Below, piece after piece: positions 28,612 to 37,443 of a DNA stretch of 64,000 bases (positions are counted from its first letter, which is position 1; the number at the start of each line of letters is the position of its first letter). This stretch comes from Candidatus Termititenax sp. (GTDB lineage Bacteria; Margulisbacteria; Riflemargulisbacteria; GWF2-35-9; DYQY01): contig DYQY01000005.1 in the NCBI GenBank assembly GCA_020719045.1, positions 88,277 through 152,276 of the forward strand. The letters are read 5' to 3'. The notes beneath the pieces were generated by a model. That model worked only from the letters and a program-made list of their open reading frames with translations, was not told the DNA's origin and did no database searches. The position numbers were made by a program, and so were the translations under genes.

Positions 28612-28656
28612 CCTTCCCTTTTCAAGGGAAGGTGTCAGCTATGCTGACGGAAGGGT
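28612..28656. repeat. two-hairpin palindromic repeat, copy 1 (at alaS 3' end)
   Basis: CCTTCCCTTttcAAGGGAAGG-tg-TCAGCtatGCTGA-CGGAAGGGT. Confidence 0.75.
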
Positions 28657-28657
28657 A

Positions 28658-30979
28658 TTAGCAAACACTAGACCCTAAAGTAAACTTCAAATAAGTAACC
28701 GCTTTTTCAATAGCCTTTGGCAACATGCTAGAATCTTCACCAGATCCTTGTGCTAAATCAGGACGTCCGCCACCTTTTCCGTTAATAATAGGTGTAACTT
28801 CTTTTACTAGGTTGCCTGCATTAAATAAGTTTACTGGAATACCAGGAGTGCTTTTAACGATTATTTGAATTTTATTAGTTTTAGTATTGTGTATAAAGAT
28901 ACAAACGATACCATTAGTTTTTTCTTGTACTTTATCTGCAATAGTTTTTAAATCAACCTTTAGTTCTTCAATAATATCTATTTTAGAAATGAAAGCAGTA
29001 AGAGCTCCAAATGTTATGGTCTCTGATTCTTTGCTAGAAATAACTTGCTCAGTAAGAATGTTTTCAGCCATTTTTGCATTTGTTTTTTTCAGCTCATCAA
29101 GTTCAGATTGGATATCTTCTATTTTTTGTTCAAGTTGTTCTGCTGAAGTTTTGTATTTTGCAGAAATATTTCTAACTACTTTTAAGTTATTATTTAGGTA
29201 ATCAAAAGCATATGTTCCAGTAAGTGCTTCGATTCTTCTAACTCCACTACTAATGGAAGCTTCAGATATAATTTTGAATAGTCCAATATCTCCGGTTCTT
29301 TCTACGTGGGTTCCACCACAAAGTTCTTTGGAATCACCCATAGTTACAACTCTTACTTCATCTCCATACTTTTCAGTAAAGAGAGCAACAGCTCCACTAT
29401 CTAGCGCTTCCTGTAAACTTAATGTGCAGAAGTCTACTAAATGGTTTTCTAAGATAGCTTCGTTTACAAGTCTTTCGATTTCTTCGATTTGTTCATCAGT
29501 TAGGCCTTTAGGTGTTGTGAAATCAAACCTGAGCCTTTCTGGTGATACCATTGAACCAGCTTGAGCTATATGTTTGCCCATTACTTTCTTAAGTGCATCT
29601 TGCAAAAGGTGAGTTGCACTGTGGTTTCTAGCCATTTCTATTTTGTCTTTTTCATCTTTAGCAATTATTGCTTCGCCGCCAATAGGCTTTTCGCCTTCTT
29701 TATAAAAAGTAGAGTTTTCTCTAGAACGTTCTTTTTGTTGTTCCATAAGTTTTTCAAAGCCAACTACATCAAGCTTTACATTATTCTTTCTTGCTAAATC
29801 TTGTGTTAGTTCAAGTGGAAAGCCATAGGTATCAAATAATTTAAAGGCATGCTCACCAGAGATAGCATTATGTTCAGCAATAACTTCTTTTATAAGTTCA
29901 AGACCGTATTCTAAAGTTTTAGAGAAGTTAGCTTCTTCAGTTGCGATTATTTCATGTATCATTTTCTTGTTTTGCTCAAGTTCTTTATAGAATGAACCAT
30001 ATTCCTTAATAACTAAATCAGCAAGAATAGTTAGGAAATGATTTGTGATTCCAAGTTGTTTACCATGGAGAATAGCTCTACGCATAATTTTCTTTAAAAC
30101 ATATCCACGTCCATCGTTCCCAGGGAAAACATTATCTGCAATCATGAAGGTAATAGCGCGAATATGGTCTGCAATAACCTGTGATGATTCTCTGTTTTGA
30201 GTAGTTGCAAGTTCGTTTATTTTATCAATGATTGGTGTAAACAAGTCTGTTTCAAAATTTGATTTTACGTTTTGAATTACAGTACTGATTCTTTCAAGCC
30301 CCATCCCAGTATCGATATTCTTTTTAGGTAACGGACTTAATTCGCCTTTATCGTTTTTGTTGTATTGCATAAAGACAAGGTTCCAAATCTCGAGAAATCT
30401 GTTGCAGTCACACCCTGGAGCGCATTTGGTTTTTTCTGGGCAGTTTTCATCTTCACCAGTATCGTAATATATTTCTGAACATGGTCCACATGGTCCAGTT
30501 GGTCCAGCTTCCCAAAAATTATGCTCAGCACCTAGCCTCGAAATTCTGTCATCAGAAATTCCTGTTTCAGATTTCCACAAGTTTGCTGCTTCTTCATCAT
30601 CTTTAAAAACAGAGATGTATAGTTTATCTTTGTTAAGCCCCAATTCTTTGGTAAGAAACTCCCAAGCAAAAGAAATGGCATCTTTTTTAAAATAGTCACC
30701 GAAAGAGAAGTTCCCTAACATTTCAAAGAAAGTATGATGTCTAGGTGTTTTCCCAACGTTGTTTAAGTCATTTGTTCTGATACACTTCTGGCAAGATGTT
30801 GCCTTTGAGTATGGAGCTTCTTTTTTGCCTAAAAAGTATGGCTTAAATGGTACCATCCCAGCAATAGTAAGAAGCAGGGTAGGGTCAGGAGGTACTAGTG
30901 AAGCACTTTCCTGAAACTTGTGACCTTTGCTAATGAAGTAATCTATATATCTTTGCCTGATGGCAGAAGCTTTGATCAT
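28658..30979 (-). CDS. alaS: alanine--tRNA ligase (internally shortened)
   Basis: IRQRYIDYFISKGH, NHSATHLLQDAL, ELCGGTHVERTGDIG, GKGGGRPDLAQGSG; 773 aa. Confidence 0.97.
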   Translation of the reverse strand: MIKASAIRQRYIDYFISKGHKFQESASLVPPDPTLLLTIAGMVPFKPYFLGKKEAPYSKATSCQKCIRTNDLNNVGKTPRHHTFFEMLGNFSFGDYFKKDAISFAWEFLTKELGLNKDKLYISVFKDDEEAANLWKSETGISDDRISRLGAEHNFWEAGPTGPCGPCSEIYYDTGEDENCPEKTKCAPGCDCNRFLEIWNLVFMQYNKNDKGELSPLPKKNIDTGMGLERISTVIQNVKSNFETDLFTPIIDKINELATTQNRESSQVIADHIRAITFMIADNVFPGNDGRGYVLKKIMRRAILHGKQLGITNHFLTILADLVIKEYGSFYKELEQNKKMIHEIIATEEANFSKTLEYGLELIKEVIAEHNAISGEHAFKLFDTYGFPLELTQDLARKNNVKLDVVGFEKLMEQQKERSRENSTFYKEGEKPIGGEAIIAKDEKDKIEMARNHSATHLLQDALKKVMGKHIAQAGSMVSPERLRFDFTTPKGLTDEQIEEIERLVNEAILENHLVDFCTLSLQEALDSGAVALFTEKYGDEVRVVTMGDSKELCGGTHVERTGDIGLFKIISEASISSGVRRIEALTGTYAFDYLNNNLKVVRNISAKYKTSAEQLEQKIEDIQSELDELKKTNAKMAENILTEQVISSKESETITFGALTAFISKIDIIEELKVDLKTIADKVQEKTNGIVCIFIHNTKTNKIQIIVKSTPGIPVNLFNAGNLVKEVTPIINGKGGGRPDLAQGSGEDSSMLPKAIEKAVTYLKFTLGSSVC

Positions 30980-30981
30980 TC

Positions 30982-31185
30982 TTATTTATTCTTCTTTGAA
31001 AAAATCTCCATAGGAGCTTTTTTGATTAAGCTTATCCAGAAAGATATTGTTGCTACTTTATGAGCAAGATTCTTCCAAGCATTAACTGCTCCGATAGCGG
31101 TTATTACTAAAGCAATAAGTAAAATTAAAAATAGAATAATTAATACATTAACAATAAGTTGGCTTAGAAGAGTTGCAAATACCAT
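30982..31185 (-). CDS. small hypothetical membrane protein
   Basis: 67 aa, hydrophobic N-terminal segment, between ytxH-like gene and alaS. Confidence 0.6.
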   Translation of the reverse strand: MVFATLLSQLIVNVLIILFLILLIALVITAIGAVNAWKNLAHKVATISFWISLIKKAPMEIFSKKNK

Positions 31186-31190
31186 GATTA

Positions 31191-31460
31191 TTACTCCTTA
31201 TCAGCTTTAGAGTTATCAATCTTTTCTGCTATGCTTTGTGAAACGTTTTCAATCATATCTTCTATTTGTACCTTTGTTTTGATAATTAAGTTTTCAGCTG
31301 TTTCTTTAGTTTTTTCGAAAATTTCTTTATTATCATCTAAAGTTTTCTTTAAAAATTCTCTTGTTTCTTTACCGCTTTTTGGTGCAAATATTATGGCAAT
31401 AAGTGACCCTACTAATAATCCAAGTATAAAAAATAATCCTTTGTTTGAACGATTGTTCAT
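31191..31460 (-). CDS. YtxH domain-containing protein
   Basis: GLLVGSLIAIIFAPKSGKETREFLKK; SD aaaaggag. Confidence 0.85.
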   Translation of the reverse strand: MNNRSNKGLFFILGLLVGSLIAIIFAPKSGKETREFLKKTLDDNKEIFEKTKETAENLIIKTKVQIEDMIENVSQSIAEKIDNSKADKE

Positions 31461-31598
31461 GTTACATCTCCTTTTAAGTTATTTATTTGGAATTATTGTA
31501 CATCTAAGGCATTTGCTGGGCAAGTGAAAACTCCCTTGCTCCCTCAGTGCTCCCTCAGTCACCTTCGGTGTGGTTGAAGAAGCTTTTGTAATTTTTAT

Positions 31599-31652
31599 CC
31601 TTCCCTTTTCAAGGGAAGGTGTCCTATACTTTAAAGTATAGGACGGAAGGGT
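31599..31652. repeat. two-hairpin palindromic repeat, copy 2
   Basis: CCTTCCCTTttcAAGGGAAGG-tg-TCCTATACTTTAAAGTATAGGA-CGGAAGGGT. Confidence 0.8.
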
Positions 31653-31655
31653 GTT

Positions 31656-32300
31656 ATGCGAATATTAGCCACGATTTGGTACTTAGTTATTTCTATGTTA
31701 GAGTTTTTGTTTGTCATCACAAAACCAAAACTATGGCGCTTTTATTTCTACTTTAGTTTGGAGTATTTCTTTTTTTCCCCATATTATTTTGCAGACAAAA
31801 AAGCTGATGATGATTTTGTTTTCGGGTTTACTCCATTATTTAGTTTTAATACGATTTTCAAAAAAGCTAGGGTACATTACTATCAGAAAACCGAGTATCC
31901 ATTAGCTTTTTGTGATGCTGGATGTGGTGATGGTAGAGGTGTTTTTTTAGTGAATCAATTATATGACAGACCTGTTTGTGGTATGGAGATAAATGAGAAG
32001 TTTGTTCAAAAAATAATGTTTATGAAATCCTTTGTGAAAGGTAATTTGCTTATTATCGGTGATGATATGTTTAATTCAGAGTTTCAAGGGTATGGTATAA
32101 TTTTTATTACTTGGACAACGTTTAAAGATGAGACCGAAAAAAGGCTTATTGCTAAACTGGAAAAGGAAGTAATGCAGAATGCTATTGTTGTGACCTTGAG
32201 TTATCCAATTAGTTCTGATTATTTTGAGTTGATTGAGAAGAAGAGAATATTGGTTTCTTGGGGAAAGTCAGATGCGTACTTTCATAGAAAGGTTAAATAA
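31656..32300 (+). CDS. methyltransferase-like protein
   Basis: FCDAGCGDGRGVFLVNQ motif I; N-terminal hydrophobic segments. Confidence 0.65.
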   Translation: MRILATIWYLVISMLEFLFVITKPKLWRFYFYFSLEYFFFSPYYFADKKADDDFVFGFTPLFSFNTIFKKARVHYYQKTEYPLAFCDAGCGDGRGVFLVNQLYDRPVCGMEINEKFVQKIMFMKSFVKGNLLIIGDDMFNSEFQGYGIIFITWTTFKDETEKRLIAKLEKEVMQNAIVVTLSYPISSDYFELIEKKRILVSWGKSDAYFHRKVK

Positions 32301-33106
32301 TGAAAATTGGTCTTTATAGAAAGAGCAACAAACAATATTTAGAAAAAGATATTGAAAATATAAAAGATATTGTCAAATCAAATGGATTTGAATTTACAGA
32401 TATAAGCCAGCATAGGGAAAAAGTAGATTTGATTCTCGTTTTAGGTGGAGATGGCACAATCCTTCAGGCAGCAATGATATCTTTGGAAATGAATGCTCCT
32501 ATGCTTTGCGTAAGTGGAGGATACTTAGGTTTTCTTGCAGAGATTGGTCTGAGTGGATTGTCTGATGCTCTAGTGAAAATAAATAAAGAAGAATTCTTTT
32601 ATGACGATAGAAATTTATTAAGCGTTAAAAGTAAGGACAAGGAGTATCTTTGTTTAAATGAAGTTGTTGTTAAGGGAGATGCTTTTAAACTGGTTGATTT
32701 AGATGTTTATTTGAATGATAATTTTTTGTCTTCTTATAAAACAGACGGTGTAATTATCGCAAGTTCCACAGGTTCAACGGCTTATAATTTATCAGCAGGT
32801 GGGCCAATTATATTCCCAGACACAGAAGCGATTATCATTACTCCAGTGTGTTCACATAGCTTAACAATAAGACCATTGGTAGTTTCAGCAAAAGATAAAA
32901 TAAAAGTTACATCCTCAGATGAGAATTGTGCTTTTTCAGTTGATGGTAGTCCAGAAGTAAGAGAAAGTGCATTATCACTTCAGGTGGAGATTTCTAAAAA
33001 GAAAGTAAGGTTTATTAGGTTTGATAAATACAGTTTTATTAAAGGGCTACAACACAAATTAAACTGGAGTGGTAAGTTTAGTAAGTCAGATGATAAGAAA
33101 ACTTAG
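32300..33106 (+). CDS. nadK: NAD kinase
   Basis: LILVLGGDGTILQA, TDGVIIASSTGSTAYNLSAGGPI, ITPVCSHSLTIRPLV. Confidence 0.96.
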   Translation: MKIGLYRKSNKQYLEKDIENIKDIVKSNGFEFTDISQHREKVDLILVLGGDGTILQAAMISLEMNAPMLCVSGGYLGFLAEIGLSGLSDALVKINKEEFFYDDRNLLSVKSKDKEYLCLNEVVVKGDAFKLVDLDVYLNDNFLSSYKTDGVIIASSTGSTAYNLSAGGPIIFPDTEAIIITPVCSHSLTIRPLVVSAKDKIKVTSSDENCAFSVDGSPEVRESALSLQVEISKKKVRFIRFDKYSFIKGLQHKLNWSGKFSKSDDKKT

Positions 33107-34667
33107 GATACTTAATTATCTTTTTATAAAAGACCAGACAATCAACTTCAATCCTGGCATGAATGTTTTTATTGGTGAATCAGGAGTCGGAAAGAGTCTC
33201 ATTGCGAATATTTTAATGATCCCTGAAAAGAAACCCAAGAAAGAAATGGTAGGTAAATGGGGAGAAGAAGCCATAATTGAGCTTGAAATTACAAGGGACA
33301 GCTCCTTAGAACAAGTTAAGTTTATTATATCTGATAAGCTAACTTTTTATATAAAGGGTGAGATTGTTACCCAAAAAAAAATGAAGGATTATTGGCAGGA
33401 GGTAGTGGATGTTCATTCCCAAGGAAACTATCAGTTATTATATAGCTCTCAGTTAGAGATAATAGATTCTTTTATGACAGACCGTGAAAAGAATATTAAA
33501 CAAAAGTATCTTGAAAAATATTTAGAATACGATAAAAAAAGAGAAGAGATAAAAGAGTTACAGTCATTGCTTATAACAGACTCAGATAAAGAACTGTATA
33601 CATATCATCTGGCAGAAATAGCTAAGATTTCGCCAAAACAAAATGAAGATGAAGAGTTATTCGTAAAGCTAAAGCAAATTAAGAATAAGCTTGACCTTGA
33701 GCGGTCAGTAAATAAGATAAAGAGTGGTTTAGAGCAAGCTGGAGAAGGGTTGCAGACTGCTGTTCTTGAAGCAGATAAGATGTTTAATTCAGGGCTTTTG
33801 GGTAAAGAACTAGTGGATAAGATAAACGAAGTTTTTGCTTTGCAAGAAGATGTTTTGTGGCAAGTAACAAAATCAACCGACATGGATAGGATTGAAGACA
33901 TCGGAGATATTGAGGATAGACTTTCTGATTTAGAAAGTTTGAAAGGAAGATTCAAAAGAAGCATAGAAGAAATAATTTTATATCAAGAAAAAATAAAAGA
34001 TCAGCTGGATAATCGAGATTATTATCAGGCAAAAATGGAAAAGAAAGAAAAGGAACTGCTAGAAGAGAAATCCAGGTTAGTGCCTATTGCTGATGAGCTA
34101 ACAAACACCAGAAAATTAGTTTTAGAGAGAGTGTTAACTCAAATAAGAGAATCCTTAAGAATGCTTAAATTAGACAAGACCGAATTATCATATGTTTTAA
34201 AAAAGAAGGATACTTTTGATAGTTCTGGAAATGATGAGCTGGAGCTACTTATTAAGGTTAATGTTGGGTCAAGTTTTGTTAGTCTTACAGAACTTTCTGG
34301 TGGAGAGACCTCTAGGGTATTGCTTGCATTTAAGTCAGTTCTTTTAAAAATATCACCGATTTGTACATATGTTTTTGATGAAATAGATAGTGGGGTTAGT
34401 GGAGACATAGCCTTTAAAGTTATGGAGGTTATGCGAAGTATGGCAAGCGCTAAACAGCTAATTGTAGTAACTCATTCGCCAATGATAGCAGTAAATACAG
34501 ATGTGCTTTTTATGATAAAGAAAAGCTTTATGGATAATCACACGGTTATCAATGTTGAGCAGTTTATTTCGCAAGATGATATTTTTAAAGAGGTTTCTAT
34601 TTTGGTGACCGACAAGTCATCTGAGGAGGCTCAGGCATACGTTAAGTCTTTAGTTAGAAAACGTTGA
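33090..34667 (+). CDS. recN: DNA repair protein RecN
   Basis: MIRKLRILNYLFIKDQTINFNPGMNVFIGESGVGKS, LSGGETSRVLLAFK, FDEIDSGVSGDIA. Start at 33090 preferred over 33069. Confidence 0.93.
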   Translation: MIRKLRILNYLFIKDQTINFNPGMNVFIGESGVGKSLIANILMIPEKKPKKEMVGKWGEEAIIELEITRDSSLEQVKFIISDKLTFYIKGEIVTQKKMKDYWQEVVDVHSQGNYQLLYSSQLEIIDSFMTDREKNIKQKYLEKYLEYDKKREEIKELQSLLITDSDKELYTYHLAEIAKISPKQNEDEELFVKLKQIKNKLDLERSVNKIKSGLEQAGEGLQTAVLEADKMFNSGLLGKELVDKINEVFALQEDVLWQVTKSTDMDRIEDIGDIEDRLSDLESLKGRFKRSIEEIILYQEKIKDQLDNRDYYQAKMEKKEKELLEEKSRLVPIADELTNTRKLVLERVLTQIRESLRMLKLDKTELSYVLKKKDTFDSSGNDELELLIKVNVGSSFVSLTELSGGETSRVLLAFKSVLLKISPICTYVFDEIDSGVSGDIAFKVMEVMRSMASAKQLIVVTHSPMIAVNTDVLFMIKKSFMDNHTVINVEQFISQDDIFKEVSILVTDKSSEEAQAYVKSLVRKR

Positions 34668-34712
34668 CTATGATAGCTAGATAGAAATACAATCAGATAT
34701 AGAGGTTAATTT

Positions 34713-35177
34713 ATGCAGGAAGAAAAGGTAAGCAAAATAGAGGAGAAAAATGACGAACTGTTACAGTTTGTTACTTTTTTCATTGGTGAAGAGCTTTATG
34801 GGGTAGATATTTATAAAGTTCGTGAAGTTATTAAGCTAATAAGTATTACCTCTGTTCCGAGAAGCACTGAATATGTTGTTGGTGTTATTAATCTAAGAGG
34901 TCAAGTTATTCCAGTTATTGATTTAAGGCTTAGATTTTCTCTTACTGCCAAAGAATATGATAAGCATACACGTATTATTATTTGCGATGTAAAAGGCAAA
35001 AAAGTAGGTATGATTGTGGATAAAATGAATAAGGTTGAACGAATCCAAGAAAGTAAAATGAAAAAAGAGACTAATGTTATTTCTAGTATTGATGCTGATT
35101 TTATCGATCGTATAGGTAAAATAGGTGAAAATATTATGGTTGTTATCGATCTTGAACTGCTTTTTGGAAAAATGTAA
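34713..35177 (+). CDS. cheW: chemotaxis protein CheW
   Basis: FFIGEELYGVDIYKVREVIK, VPRSTEYVVGVINLRGQVIPVIDLR. Confidence 0.93.
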   Translation: MQEEKVSKIEEKNDELLQFVTFFIGEELYGVDIYKVREVIKLISITSVPRSTEYVVGVINLRGQVIPVIDLRLRFSLTAKEYDKHTRIIICDVKGKKVGMIVDKMNKVERIQESKMKKETNVISSIDADFIDRIGKIGENIMVVIDLELLFGKM

Positions 35178-36328
35178 TGTTTGATCGCTGGTATTTTGAG
35201 AGTAGGGAGATAAGAGAACTTAAACCCTACGCAATCTACGCTAGAAACTCCAAAGGACGTAAGTACACAGAGGACCCAGATGAGCAAAGGACCTGCTTTC
35301 AACGGGATAGAGACAGAATAGTTCACTCAAAAGCTTTCCGTAGGCTTAAACATAAAACACAAGTATTTGTCTCAAACGAAAACGATCATTTTAGAACAAG
35401 GCTTACACATACACTTGAGGTTTGTCAGATTGCTAGGCATATTGCAAGAGTGCTTGGATGTAACGAGGATTTAGTAGAATCAATAGCTTTGGCACATGAC
35501 TTAGGGCACACTCCTTTTGGGCATGCTGGTGAAGAGATGTTAGATGAACTTTTGGTTAATCACGGTGGGTTTGAACATAATAACCAAAGTAAACGAGTAG
35601 TAGAGTTATTGGAGAATAAGTATCCTTGGTTTACAGGGATTAATTTAACGATTGAAGTTTTAGAAGGTTTAATGAAGCATCATACTCCTTTTGATAATCC
35701 ACAGAATTTAGCAGAAAACGAACTGATTCATCCATCCATGGAAGCTCAGATTGTTAACTTGGCTGACCAGCTTGCCTATATTAACCATGACCTAGATGAT
35801 GGATTGTCGTCTGGTATCTTGAATCACGAGGAGCTTATTTCAGAGGTGGAATTATGGAGGGAAGCTCAGATTGTTAATGAGCATAGGTTTGAAATGTTAA
35901 GGGAAGAACAAAAACGTTTCTTAAATGTTAGATATTTAATTAACACAATGATAAATGAAGCTGTAGCAAATAGTGAAAGATTGATTAGTGAGTTTGGGAT
36001 ATTAACAGTGGATGACGTTTATAATTGTGATCAAATAATAATTGATTATACAAGCGATTTTAAGCAGAAATTGGGGTTCATGCAGAAGTATTTGTATGAG
36101 AAGTTCTATTCTGACTATCGAGTTTTACAGATGTCAATTAAGGGTAGAAATATTATTAAAGAATTGTTTGAGTTTTATTTAGCAAATATTGAGACGTTGC
36201 CTGTTGAGATGCGGAATAAGATTGGACAAGAAGGCTTCTCTGCTCATAGAGTTATTGCTGATCATATTGCGTTAATGACAGACAATTATGTTATTTCAGA
36301 GCATGCAAGATTAATAATTAAGTCTTAA
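35177..36328 (+). CDS. dgt: deoxyguanosinetriphosphate triphosphohydrolase-like protein
   Basis: HSKAFRRLKHKTQVF, DHFRTRLTHTLEVCQIAR, ALAHDLGHTPFGHAGE, YINHDLDDG. Confidence 0.92.
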   Translation: MFDRWYFESREIRELKPYAIYARNSKGRKYTEDPDEQRTCFQRDRDRIVHSKAFRRLKHKTQVFVSNENDHFRTRLTHTLEVCQIARHIARVLGCNEDLVESIALAHDLGHTPFGHAGEEMLDELLVNHGGFEHNNQSKRVVELLENKYPWFTGINLTIEVLEGLMKHHTPFDNPQNLAENELIHPSMEAQIVNLADQLAYINHDLDDGLSSGILNHEELISEVELWREAQIVNEHRFEMLREEQKRFLNVRYLINTMINEAVANSERLISEFGILTVDDVYNCDQIIIDYTSDFKQKLGFMQKYLYEKFYSDYRVLQMSIKGRNIIKELFEFYLANIETLPVEMRNKIGQEGFSAHRVIADHIALMTDNYVISEHARLIIKS

Positions 36329-37431
36329 TTTGTATTAGTTTTATTTTTTTCGAATTCTGCTTTTAGTTTCATTGTATCTCCGATTATGTCTGAGATGTTT
36401 TGTTGCATTTTTGCAATTTTTTGTTTTTGTGCTAGTTCTTCTTTCATCTTGAGAGTATCGCCAACGATGTTTTTAATGGATTCTTTCAGCTTAGCTTGGT
36501 CGATTCCTGCCATACCTTTATTGTCCTTGTCTAGCATGCCTTCGGCTTTGAGTTTAGCAATAAGCTTAGCTTTAACATCATCTTTAACGCCTTTAAGTTT
36601 TAAGTCTTTTTCTGTAATTGATGTTTTATTATTAATAGAAGCGGTGATTGCTTCCATGGTTGTTTCTATATAGTATGCATAGCAGATAGTAGTTATTTTT
36701 GCAGACAACTTTGCTAGTTCTTTGTGTTGTGCTTTTGTTAGTTTTCCACTACTTTGTTTGGATAATTCTTCATAAAATTTTGTACCTAAATATTCTTTAT
36801 TTCTTAAAGCCATAAGTGTATTAAGTGAACAACCAGCGATTACATTTTCATCAGAAACAAGTAATAATGATATTAGTGTTTCGTCTGCAAGTGGTTTTGC
36901 ATCAGGTGCAAGTCTGCTAAGTAGCGATATTTTTTTAGCGTTAGATAAATTTTCTGGGGCGTAGAATTTAAGCGAAGTTTTTATGGTTAGAGCATCAACA
37001 TAGGGTAGGACTGCATCTAGTACTTTCTCAGAGTGAGCACAGGTATCTTTGTAAGTTTTTATAAGGAACTCTACCTTTTTATTTTTATTAATTTTATTAA
37101 ATGAATTAAGGTCATTACTAAGTATTTTAGTAGATAAAACCTTGTATTCTTCTTCTGACATAAACTCTTCAGAGTTTAAGGAGTTTTCAACTTCCGATTC
37201 AAGTTGATTTAATAATATTTTTTCTTTCATAAGTTGTTGTTGAGGGTTATCAGCGATAACTGGATTGTTTGTTTGTTTGGAAATAATAGCAGAATCTGCT
37301 TCTTCTTTTTCATTGTATTCTTGGGTAACTTTAATATTTCTGAGAGTTTTAGTTTTAAGCTCAAGTTTGATTTCTTCGCCTACGGTTGCGTTAATCTGTG
37401 CTTGGTTTATGGCTGCATTTTCTATAGTCAT
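36325..37431 (-). CDS. hypothetical protein, no signal peptide, C-terminal repeat
   Basis: 368 aa; strong SD AAAGGGG; duplicated segment NIVGDTLKMKEEL / DIIGDTMKLKAEF. Confidence 0.75.
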   Translation of the reverse strand: MTIENAAINQAQINATVGEEIKLELKTKTLRNIKVTQEYNEKEEADSAIISKQTNNPVIADNPQQQLMKEKILLNQLESEVENSLNSEEFMSEEEYKVLSTKILSNDLNSFNKINKNKKVEFLIKTYKDTCAHSEKVLDAVLPYVDALTIKTSLKFYAPENLSNAKKISLLSRLAPDAKPLADETLISLLLVSDENVIAGCSLNTLMALRNKEYLGTKFYEELSKQSSGKLTKAQHKELAKLSAKITTICYAYYIETTMEAITASINNKTSITEKDLKLKGVKDDVKAKLIAKLKAEGMLDKDNKGMAGIDQAKLKESIKNIVGDTLKMKEELAQKQKIAKMQQNISDIIGDTMKLKAEFEKNKTNTN

Positions 37432-37443
37432 TTATTTTCCCCT

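Noticed and set aside
28887-29564. Plus-strand ORFs opposite alaS
   Set aside because: Shadow ORFs of a well-supported alaS frame; no RBS or homology.
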